From Algoriphagus marinus (GTDB taxonomy: Bacteria > Bacteroidota > Bacteroidia > Cytophagales > Cyclobacteriaceae): a DNA stretch of 64,000 nt. Position numbers and translations under genes: made by a program. The notes under the pieces were generated by a model, which had not been told where the DNA came from, ran no database searches, and saw only the letters and a list, made by a program, of their open reading frames with translations. This document shows, one piece after another, positions 44,032-51,560 of the stretch; within the stretch, counting starts at the first letter, position 1, and every line of letters starts with the position of its first letter. The stretch spans positions 248,001 through 312,000 of the forward strand of contig NZ_MSPQ01000001.1 in NCBI RefSeq assembly GCF_001936475.1, in the 5' to 3' direction.

Positions 44032-45108
44032 ATGAAGTTGGATAACAAAAAAATCTTTCAAACGCTCAATCCTAACAAGGTTTGGGTTCCAGTCATTATC
44101 GGCCTTGCAATTGTATTTGGGATGTTTTTCTTTGACCCCTCTGTCAATGCCAATAGTTTGAAGGGTATTTTTGATGCCTCAATTCCCTGGGTTATAGTTG
44201 CCGTCTTGTTTATCTTAATTCGAGATGCGGGTTATGTATTTCGAATTCGAGAAATTACCGGTAAGCAACTTACCTGGACTCGAGCTATTTATGTAATTAT
44301 TCTCTGGGAGTTTGCATCTGCAGTCACGCCATCGGTGGTTGGGGGTACAGCTGTGGCGATGTTCATCCTGAATAAAGAAGGAATCAAGCTTGGAAGAGCA
44401 ATTGCCTATGTAATGGTCACTGCTATTTTGGACAATCTTTTCTTTGTGATAGGAGCTCCAATTATTCTCTTTTTTGCACAAGGGAATATTTTTCCTTCGA
44501 GCAAGGTTTTGGAATCCCAGCTTGAAAATAGTCTTCAGGCAATATTCTGGATTAGTTATGCCCTTTATGCTTCTTACAGTTTGGTGATGGCATTGGCTCT
44601 ATTCTATAGACCTCGTGTATTTAAGTGGTTGTTGATTAAACTCTTTTCGATCAAGTTTCTTAGTAAATGGAAACATGATGCTGATGAATATGGAAATCAA
44701 ATTATCGAAGCCTCAAAAGAGCTGGCAGGAAAAAATCTTCGCTGGTGGCTTCCCTTAGTTGGTGCGACCCTATTGATCTGGTGCTCTAGGTATTTTATGT
44801 TGAATGCTTTGATTTCGGCTTTTGTCCCTTTATCAATCGAGCAAAATATTATTGTTTTTGCAAGACAAGTCATCATGTGGATCGTGATGATGATCTCTCC
44901 TACTCCTGGAAGCAGCGGAACTGCCGAGTTTTTCTTTGGGCAGTTTTTCACTCAATTCCTTGAGGGATATACTTTTATCACGAGTATTCTGTGGAGATTG
45001 CTCTCCTACTATCCATACTTGATTTTAGGTGCAGTTTTTCTGCCGCGGTGGATAAAGCAGGTGTTTTTCAAAAAGAAGAAGAAACAATCGTCGAAAGATG
45101 CTGAATAG
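44032..45108 (+). CDS. Flippase-like membrane protein (LPG synthase TM family, UPF0104)
   Basis: A 358-residue integral membrane protein with about eight helices, of the lysylphosphatidylglycerol-synthase transmembrane family (PF03706): REITGKQLTWTRAIYVIILWEFASAVTPSVVGGTAVAMFILNKEGI and ISPTPGSSGTAEFFFGQFF are typical. It lacks the cytoplasmic transferase domain of MprF, so lipid flipping or another transport role is likelier than lysyl transfer. Overlaps the murF-alr start by 11 bases. Confidence 0.85.
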   Translation: MKLDNKKIFQTLNPNKVWVPVIIGLAIVFGMFFFDPSVNANSLKGIFDASIPWVIVAVLFILIRDAGYVFRIREITGKQLTWTRAIYVIILWEFASAVTPSVVGGTAVAMFILNKEGIKLGRAIAYVMVTAILDNLFFVIGAPIILFFAQGNIFPSSKVLESQLENSLQAIFWISYALYASYSLVMALALFYRPRVFKWLLIKLFSIKFLSKWKHDADEYGNQIIEASKELAGKNLRWWLPLVGATLLIWCSRYFMLNALISAFVPLSIEQNIIVFARQVIMWIVMMISPTPGSSGTAEFFFGQFFTQFLEGYTFITSILWRLLSYYPYLILGAVFLPRWIKQVFFKKKKKQSSKDAE

Positions 45109-47569
45109 TTTTAGCCTCAAACAGCTGGTGGAAATCACCAAAGGCAAGCTTATCCAAGGGGATAAGAGTCGAATGATTGAGCAGATTAGTATTGATTCAA
45201 GACAAATTTTCAACCCTGGGAAAACACTTTTTGTCGCTTTACAAGGTGCAAAAGCCAAAGGGGAAAATTTCATTCCAGCCTTGATTGAGCTTGGTGTGGA
45301 GGTATTTTTGGTGCCGAAGGAGTCAGGAGAAAAGCTTGCTGCTTCCTTTGGATCACAGGCATTCCTGGCTGTATCGGATACGAGGTTAGCCCTACAGCAG
45401 ATCGCAAAATATACACGCGAGCAATTCAAATCCCCAGTTGTTGGAATCACTGGAAGCAATGGAAAAACTATCGTGAAGGAGTGGCTGGCTCAAATCCTAA
45501 GTCAAAGCTATGCTGTAGCAAAAAGCCCAAAAAGCTATAATTCACAGGTAGGCGTTCCGCTATCAATTTTTGGAATAAAACCAGATCATCAGGTCGCAAT
45601 TTTGGAAGCAGGAATCTCCAAATCAGGTGAAATGGCTGCTTTGGCTGGCATGATCCAACCAAATTTGGGGATTTTTACCAACATCGGGACAGCACATCAG
45701 GAAGGTTTCCCTGATCTTAAAACCAAGCTTTCTGAAAAGCTCTCTCTATTTCAATCAGCGGAACTAATTATTTATTGTGAGGATCAGGAGTTAGTCAAAA
45801 GTGAAATGGAGGAACATTTCCCTCCTTATAGAAGAGTTTCTTGGTCTGATCACCCCGGTTCAGCTTACACCAGATCTCTGAAGCTTCAGGTAGGTCATTC
45901 GCGCCTGATTTTAGTGAAGGAAGACCTAAGTACTCATACTTTTCAACTTCCTTTTTCAGATGCGGCATCGGTAGAGAATATCACGCATGTGATCGTCGCT
46001 GCACTTACTTTAGGCCAGGATCCGGCACTGATCCAAAAAGGAATCAGTCATCTGAAGCCAGTGGATATGCGACTCACACTTAAGCCAGGAATCAATGATT
46101 CGCTGATTATTGATGATACCTATACCAATGACTTGGCAGGATTGAAAGTTGCGCTGGACTTTATGCAGCAGCAGCGGCCTAAGCGAAAAAAAATCCTCAT
46201 CACTTCAGATATGCTTCAGCAAGGAAATGCCAAATCACTCTATGAAGAAGTTTTGGAGCTAATTGAGCGCTACCAATTTGATGAAGTTTATGGAGTTGGA
46301 GATGATATTAAGCTCTTGGAAAAAGGGCTAGCTTCTAAATTTAGGTTCTTCAATTCGACCGAAGAACTGCTTTCTGAGCTTGATCCAAATTCATTTGCCA
46401 ATGATTTGATCCTGATTACTGGAGCTAGGTCTTTTGGCTTCGAGCGGATAGTAAATCGATTGCAGCAACGAATCCATGGAACTTCTCTCGAGATCAATCT
46501 CAATGCACTTACTCATAATTTCAACTTTTATAAACGGCAATTAAAATCCAGCACCAAGGTCATGGTCATGGTGAAAGCCTTCGCTTATGGAGGCGGGGCG
46601 GCAGAGATCGCCAATCACTTACAAACTTTGGGGGCGGATTACCTCGCCGTCGCATTTACGGATGAGGGAGTTTCCTTACGAAAAGAAGGAATACGACTTC
46701 CGATCATGGTTTTGAATCCTGCAGAGGAGTCGTTTTCCTTGTGTCAGGAATTTGATCTAGAGCCAGTCGTATTTTCTATTCCTTTTTTCCAAAACCTAGC
46801 GGCCTGGTGCAGCCGTCAAGATTCCTGGCTGAAAATCCATTTAGACTTGGATACTGGAATGCATAGACTTGGTTTTGAACCGGAGCATCTGGCTGAACTC
46901 GGCAGATTGATCCAAACTTATCCACAGTTGGAAATTGCCTCTGTTTATACGCATTTGGTCGGTGCAGATGAATCTATTCATCAAGACTTTTCGCTGAAGC
47001 AGTTTGCGGTTTTTAATGAGATGAAGGAAAAAATCTTTCAATCTCTAGCCTATAAGCCGATTTGCCATGCTTTGAATTCGGCAGGGATTATTGCTTTTCC
47101 AGATTATCAGTTTGATATGGTCCGCTTGGGAATAGGTCTCTATGGAGTGGAGGTTACCGGAAGATTCGATACTTCTTTACAACCAATTTCCACTTTAAAA
47201 ACGACGATTTCACAGGTAAAAACCTTAGCTCCAGGGGAGACTGTTGGGTATTCACGAAAGGGGTCACTACCTAATGGAGGGAAAATCGCCACGCTTTCCA
47301 TTGGTTATGCAGATGGGTATGATCGGCGATTTAGTAATGGCAAAGGCTATGTCCTTATCCAAGGAAAAAAAGCCCCAGTTATCGGTAATGTGTGCATGGA
47401 TATGTTGATGGTGGACATTACAGAAATAGAGGCACAAGCAGGAGATGAAGCCATCATTTATGGTCCGGAGATTTCGCTCAAAGAACTGGCAGATCAAATC
47501 GGGACGATTCCTTATGAATTGCTCACCAATATCAGCACCCGCGTGAAGCGAGTCTATTACCTCGATTAG
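45098..47569 (+). CDS. murF-alr: MurF - alanine racemase fusion
   Basis: Bifunctional cell-wall enzyme joining D-Ala-D-Ala to UDP-MurNAc-tripeptide and making D-alanine from L-alanine. Residues 1-455 are the Mur ligase: GITGSNGKTIVKEWLA P-loop near 111-126, AILEAGISKSGEMAAL, IIDDTYTNDLAGLKVALD. Residues about 457-823 are alanine racemase with PLP lysine Lys493 (MVKAFAYGGG), MVRLGIGLYG and SIGYADGYDRRFSNGKGYV. The fusion is known and common in Bacteroidota. MurF keeps the ATP-binding and DNP-type loops, so both halves look active. Confidence 0.93.
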   Translation: MLNSFSLKQLVEITKGKLIQGDKSRMIEQISIDSRQIFNPGKTLFVALQGAKAKGENFIPALIELGVEVFLVPKESGEKLAASFGSQAFLAVSDTRLALQQIAKYTREQFKSPVVGITGSNGKTIVKEWLAQILSQSYAVAKSPKSYNSQVGVPLSIFGIKPDHQVAILEAGISKSGEMAALAGMIQPNLGIFTNIGTAHQEGFPDLKTKLSEKLSLFQSAELIIYCEDQELVKSEMEEHFPPYRRVSWSDHPGSAYTRSLKLQVGHSRLILVKEDLSTHTFQLPFSDAASVENITHVIVAALTLGQDPALIQKGISHLKPVDMRLTLKPGINDSLIIDDTYTNDLAGLKVALDFMQQQRPKRKKILITSDMLQQGNAKSLYEEVLELIERYQFDEVYGVGDDIKLLEKGLASKFRFFNSTEELLSELDPNSFANDLILITGARSFGFERIVNRLQQRIHGTSLEINLNALTHNFNFYKRQLKSSTKVMVMVKAFAYGGGAAEIANHLQTLGADYLAVAFTDEGVSLRKEGIRLPIMVLNPAEESFSLCQEFDLEPVVFSIPFFQNLAAWCSRQDSWLKIHLDLDTGMHRLGFEPEHLAELGRLIQTYPQLEIASVYTHLVGADESIHQDFSLKQFAVFNEMKEKIFQSLAYKPICHALNSAGIIAFPDYQFDMVRLGIGLYGVEVTGRFDTSLQPISTLKTTISQVKTLAPGETVGYSRKGSLPNGGKIATLSIGYADGYDRRFSNGKGYVLIQGKKAPVIGNVCMDMLMVDITEIEAQAGDEAIIYGPEISLKELADQIGTIPYELLTNISTRVKRVYYLD

Positions 47570-47704
47570 CAGAAAGGATAATAGTTTTCTAAATTAATGC
47601 TTGAAATCGAGTTTATCCCAAGCGACACATAGCAAGATCATCATCAACTTTGCGAGATTCTCCTGAGATCCATTGGGCAACTTAGAAAATCAAATTATTA
47701 ACAA

Positions 47705-48514
47705 ATGAAAATCACCAAAAAGCGGTTGGCCCATATTGTTTTTGAGTCGGATGATTGGGCATCCCGAACGTTTGATATCGTCTTGTTGATTTTAATTTTT
47801 GGGAGTATTCTCATTGTTATTTTGGATTCCGTAGCTAGTCTACGAATGGAATATGGAGATCTGTTTAAGACATTGGAATGGATTTCTACCATACTATTCA
47901 CCATTGAATACTTACTTCGCGTCTGGCTTTCCCGCAAACCAAGGGGATATATTTTCAGCTTTTATGGCTTAGTTGATTTGCTAGCGATCCTTCCCACATA
48001 CCTAAGTTTCTTCGTACTTAATTCTCAATTACTCTCTGTCGTGCGAGCGCTGAGATTACTCCGGGTAATCCGGATTTTGAAACTTGGAAGATATGTGGTC
48101 GAGGCAGAATACCTTACGCGTTCTCTGAAGGCCAGTTTTCATAAAATCTTGATTTTTATAGGCTTCGTGATCACTATTGTTTTGATCATGGGGACGCTGA
48201 TGTTTATTATCGAGGGTCCCGAGCATGGATTTACAAGTATTCCTGTTGGAATGTATTGGGCCATTGTCACGCTGACTACCGTTGGGTTTGGAGATATTTA
48301 CCCAGTGACACCTTTGGGTCAGCTGGTGAGTTCTCTGATCATGCTTTTAGGATATGCGATTATCGCCGTTCCAACTGGAATCGTCTCTTCGGAAATGGCT
48401 GCGCAAAAGAAGCGTCAAGATGCAGAAGCGGATATGCAATGCCCTTTCTGTGCAAAAAAAGGGATTTCCCACTTGGATCATTATTGCCGCTCCTGTGGGG
48501 AGCGACTACCTTAA
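47705..48514 (+). CDS. Voltage-gated potassium channel with C-terminal zinc ribbon
   Basis: A 269-residue ion channel subunit with six helices. S4 is recognisable as VVRALRLLRVIRILKLGRYV near 112-131; the pore filter TTVGFGDIYP near 191-200 is the K+ signature. After S6 (LIMLLGYAIIAVPTGIVSSEM) comes a short cytoplasmic tail with CPFCAKKG...HYCRSCGERLP, a four-cysteine zinc-ribbon-like end. The tail is too short for the RCK domains of many prokaryotic channels. Convergent with the CLC gene, 24 bp apart. The 135-bp upstream gap shows no clear promoter box. Confidence 0.9.
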   Translation: MKITKKRLAHIVFESDDWASRTFDIVLLILIFGSILIVILDSVASLRMEYGDLFKTLEWISTILFTIEYLLRVWLSRKPRGYIFSFYGLVDLLAILPTYLSFFVLNSQLLSVVRALRLLRVIRILKLGRYVVEAEYLTRSLKASFHKILIFIGFVITIVLIMGTLMFIIEGPEHGFTSIPVGMYWAIVTLTTVGFGDIYPVTPLGQLVSSLIMLLGYAIIAVPTGIVSSEMAAQKKRQDAEADMQCPFCAKKGISHLDHYCRSCGERLP

Positions 48515-48538
48515 TAGCGGATAAAAATCTTCAGTGTT

Positions 48539-49783
48539 TTAAAGCTGTTTTCTTTTTGGCCAGCTCGAAATGTCTGCAAAAAATTTCCCTTCAAGATTCT
48601 GGGAAGAATAAATACTGGATTTCCCGCTGAAGAAGTAAGCAATCAGACATGCAATTCCCAGATAAATTCCAGACTCATAACCAAAAAGTTCCATACCCAT
48701 TACGGTACATGCCAAAGGCGTATTTGTGGCCCCTGAGAAAACAGCGACGAATCCCATTCCAGCTAGGAGTGCGAGTGGCAGAGGAATCCAGGTCGTTAAA
48801 GCATTCCCCAAGGTAGCTCCGGTAAAGAAAAGTGGAGTCACTTCCCCTCCCTTAAAACCTGCTCCAAGTGTAAATCCTGTTAAACCGGTTTTAGCAATCC
48901 AATCATACCAAGGCAGTGGAGTCTCAAATGCCTCCAGAATTCTGGGAACTCCCAAGCCGATGTAAGTAGTGCTGTCCGAAAACCAAACAAAAGCGGCAAT
49001 CAGTAGTCCGCCTATGACCGGTCTGAGCGGAGGGTATGAAATCCATTTGGAAAATTGATAAGAAAAAAAATGGGTAGTCTGGGCAAATAATCTACCGGAT
49101 AATCCAAAGGCAATTCCCGCTGGAACGATCCAAAGTAAATTGATCAAGGTATGTGGGGCAACTTCTGGAATGGAATAGGCGGTATGACCTACCCCCCATA
49201 AGTACATGCAAACCCAATGAGCCACAAAAGCGGTCCATAATGCCGGAAAGAGGGATTTCCAATTGAATTTGCGATGGAGCATCCATTCTAATGCGAAAAT
49301 CGCCCCAGCAAGCGGAGTTCCAAAAACTGATGCAAATCCTCCGGCAACTCCAGCGATTAATATTAGTTTTCGGTCGTTTTTTGCTAATGAAAAAATCTTG
49401 GTAAGCTGATCTGCCAAAGATCCCCCCATCTGCACGGCAGTACCCTCACGGCCCGCTGATCCTCCAAATAAATGAGTAAAAATAGTCCCAAAAAGCACCA
49501 AAGGGGTCATTCGAAGAGGAATTGGTGCTTGGCTTTGGTAGAGTTCTTCCAAAAGCAAATTGTTTCCACGCACTGATTTTTCGCCATATTTATAATATGT
49601 CCAGCCAATTACAAATCCTGCTAAAGGAAGGAAAGCGATGATCAAAAGATGATTTTCCCGATAATTTGTCGCCCAGTCAAGTCCAATTAAAAAAATTGCA
49701 GACGCAGACCCTGAAAGAAGACCTACAAGTCCTCCCAAGCCAAGCCAACGAAATAAGTATTTTATTAGAAATTGAAATTTCAA
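48539..49783 (-). CDS. CLC-family anion channel/antiporter, possibly fluoride type
   Basis: A 414-residue CLC protein with about 10 or more helices. The ion-path motifs are variant: SGSASAIFL for GSGIP, GSAGREGTAVQMG for GREGP (gating Glu kept), and GAGFKGGEVTPLF for G-x-F-x-P. GREGT and GGEVTP variants and the short length resemble fluoride/proton antiporters (CLC-F), as I recall them; chloride transport is the alternative. No fluoride riboswitch is seen upstream. The start is TTG because an in-frame stop lies three codons before it and no ATG fits. Confidence 0.82.
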   Translation of the reverse strand: MKFQFLIKYLFRWLGLGGLVGLLSGSASAIFLIGLDWATNYRENHLLIIAFLPLAGFVIGWTYYKYGEKSVRGNNLLLEELYQSQAPIPLRMTPLVLFGTIFTHLFGGSAGREGTAVQMGGSLADQLTKIFSLAKNDRKLILIAGVAGGFASVFGTPLAGAIFALEWMLHRKFNWKSLFPALWTAFVAHWVCMYLWGVGHTAYSIPEVAPHTLINLLWIVPAGIAFGLSGRLFAQTTHFFSYQFSKWISYPPLRPVIGGLLIAAFVWFSDSTTYIGLGVPRILEAFETPLPWYDWIAKTGLTGFTLGAGFKGGEVTPLFFTGATLGNALTTWIPLPLALLAGMGFVAVFSGATNTPLACTVMGMELFGYESGIYLGIACLIAYFFSGKSSIYSSQNLEGKFFADISSWPKRKQL

Positions 49784-49913
49784 TTCTTCTTTTTAAAAGT
49801 TTGAGACAAATTAGGAATAGAAATTGGAATTCATCAAACTGTGAATTGGATGGCGGAAAGGATTTGTCCAACTATTTCAATTCTTAGAAGTTATCACCTC
49901 GAATTTGAATACA

Positions 49914-50801
49914 ATGAAAAATATCTTAATAACCGGAGGATCTGGACTGATAGGAAAACGCATAACCCAACTTTTGGAACAAAAAGGCTACAAGGTTGCT
50001 TGGCTTAGCAGAAGTCATCAAGGTCAAAAGTCTTTCTTATGGGATGTTGCCAAAAAACAGCTAGACCAGGAAAGCATCGAATGGGCGGATGGGATTATTC
50101 ATCTGGCTGGAGCGGGTGTCGCAGACAAACGATGGACGGACAGTCGAAAAAAGGAAATTTTAGATTCTCGAACGCACAGCACCCAACTGCTTTATGACGG
50201 GATTGCCAAGGCAGCTTCCAAACCGGATGTTTTTATCTCCGCTTCGGCTGTTGGCTATTATGGCTTCAATACCGGGACGGCTTTGGTGGATGAGACAAGC
50301 AAAGCAGGCAATGATTTTTTAGCTCAGGTCGTGGTCGCTTGGGAAAATGAAGTGAAAAAAATCGAAGAGTTACACCTTCGAACCGTTTTGCTACGAATAG
50401 GAATTGTGCTCGATGCTCATGGAGGCGCATTAGGTGAAATGCTCAAGCCTCCAGTTGCTGCTCCCCTTGGCAAAGGAGATCAGTGGATGAGTTGGATTCA
50501 CATCGAAGATCTTGCAAATCTTTTTGTTTTTGCAGTGGAAAAAACTACGCTTCAGGGAATTTATAATGCTGTATCTCCTAATCCTGCCACAAACTATCAC
50601 TTGACAAAAGTAGCGGCCAAAGCAAAAGGAAAGCCTTTTGTTGGAATCGGAGTGCCTGGTTTTGGGCTGAAATTGATTCTGGGAGAAATGGCGGCGATGG
50701 TACTCGGAGGGAATCGAGTATCGGCCAATAAAATTCAAAAGGCTGGATTTGAGTTTGAATTTCCTGTGTTGGAGGGAGCTGTGAAGGAGATTTTCAGCTA
50801 A
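49914..50801 (+). CDS. TIGR01777-family NAD-dependent epimerase/dehydratase
   Basis: A 295-residue extended short-chain dehydrogenase-like protein (YfcH/SDR39U1 group): nucleotide-binding ILITGGSGLIGKRITQLL at the N-terminus, IIHLAGAGVADKRWTDSRKKEILDSR, SASAVGYYG, WENEVKKIEELHLRTVLLRIGIVL, and the DUF1731 C-terminal part. Substrate unknown. ATG at 49914 is preferred to TTG three codons upstream. Convergent with the PLDc_N mini-gene cluster, 5 bp apart. Confidence 0.9.
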   Translation: MKNILITGGSGLIGKRITQLLEQKGYKVAWLSRSHQGQKSFLWDVAKKQLDQESIEWADGIIHLAGAGVADKRWTDSRKKEILDSRTHSTQLLYDGIAKAASKPDVFISASAVGYYGFNTGTALVDETSKAGNDFLAQVVVAWENEVKKIEELHLRTVLLRIGIVLDAHGGALGEMLKPPVAAPLGKGDQWMSWIHIEDLANLFVFAVEKTTLQGIYNAVSPNPATNYHLTKVAAKAKGKPFVGIGVPGFGLKLILGEMAAMVLGGNRVSANKIQKAGFEFEFPVLEGAVKEIFS

Positions 50802-50806
50802 GACCA

Positions 50807-50983
50807 CTAGCTAATCCTTTTGCCTCTTCCTACCAAGAACCACAGAATCGTTCCTAAGAACGGAACTAAAATTACTATCAGGATCCAGATCAACTTATCC
50901 GTATCGCTCGCAAAGTTGCTGATGACTACATCGTAGATCGTGTAGGCGTAGATTGCTAACCCAATTATTCCTATTCCAAACAT
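50807..50983 (-). CDS. PLDc_N-type membrane mini-protein, 58 residues
   Basis: A short gene: MFGIGIIGLAIYAYTIYDVV, then NFASDTDKLIWILIVILVPFLGTILWFLVGRGK. Two helices separated by a polar D-K-x-x-W loop match the phospholipase D nuclease N-terminal (PLDc_N) family, in which free-standing two-helix proteins are common and uncharacterised. It starts 2 bp after the next copy ends, so the three copies form one operon reading away from 51.5 kb. Confidence 0.78.
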   Translation of the reverse strand: MFGIGIIGLAIYAYTIYDVVISNFASDTDKLIWILIVILVPFLGTILWFLVGRGKRIS

Positions 50984-50984
50984 A

Positions 50985-51215
50985 TCAGTAAGTTAATTTT
51001 TTAGTGCTTTTTCCAATCACCAAATAGACTAAAGTGCCTATCAATTGAGCAAAAAGAATAATTATAATCCAGATCAATTTCATGTTGGGGTCTTTGAACT
51101 CAGACCTGATGATATCAACCAGACAATAAATCATAAGTATTAAATAAATGAAGCTGATGATGGATAATATGATTAAAAAACTTCCACCGATATTTTGAAT
51201 AAAGGATAAGATCAT
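50985..51215 (-). CDS. PLDc_N-type membrane mini-protein, 76 residues
   Basis: Two hydrophobic helices (about 10-36 and 48-67) around a polar loop VDIIRSEFKDPNMKLIWIIIILF, the PLDc_N pattern, with a lysine tail. Its start overlaps the upstream copy by 4 bases. Function unknown; likely inner membrane. Middle copy of three. Confidence 0.82.
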   Translation of the reverse strand: MILSFIQNIGGSFLIILSIISFIYLILMIYCLVDIIRSEFKDPNMKLIWIIIILFAQLIGTLVYLVIGKSTKKLTY

Positions 51216-51466
51216 AGACTTTTTGGTTTAGAAATTTTTGAAAAGTCGGGTTTGAAGCCTCGCTTTTTGTCCCTTCGGGAAAAGCCTAGATATAAAAAGC
51301 AGCCAAATGGTGCGAATAGGATAATTAATACCCAGACTAACTTGGAATTTTGATCTTTAAAATCCGCACGGACCAAATCAATTAAAGCATAAATCCAAAA
51401 TGCGATATAGGCAAAGCCTGCGATTTGCCAATAAATCAACCCATATCCTGGTACTATCAAATCCAT
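51212..51466 (-). CDS. PLDc_N-type membrane mini-protein, 84 residues
   Basis: First and longest copy of the three: helix about 11-32, loop LVRADFKDQNSKLVWVLIILF, helix about 40-60, and a basic 24-residue tail (RRDKKRGFKPDF...). PLDc_N family; function unknown. The 94-bp gap to the divergent peptidase gene must contain both promoters. Confidence 0.82.
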   Translation of the reverse strand: MDLIVPGYGLIYWQIAGFAYIAFWIYALIDLVRADFKDQNSKLVWVLIILFAPFGCFLYLGFSRRDKKRGFKPDFSKISKPKSL

Positions 51467-51560
51467 ATCTGTTCTTCAATTATTTTTACCACTGAAACTA
51501 AAATAAGTGATTGGATCGGAAAAATGTAAGAATTTAGGAAAAGTTTAACTATTTATTTCT

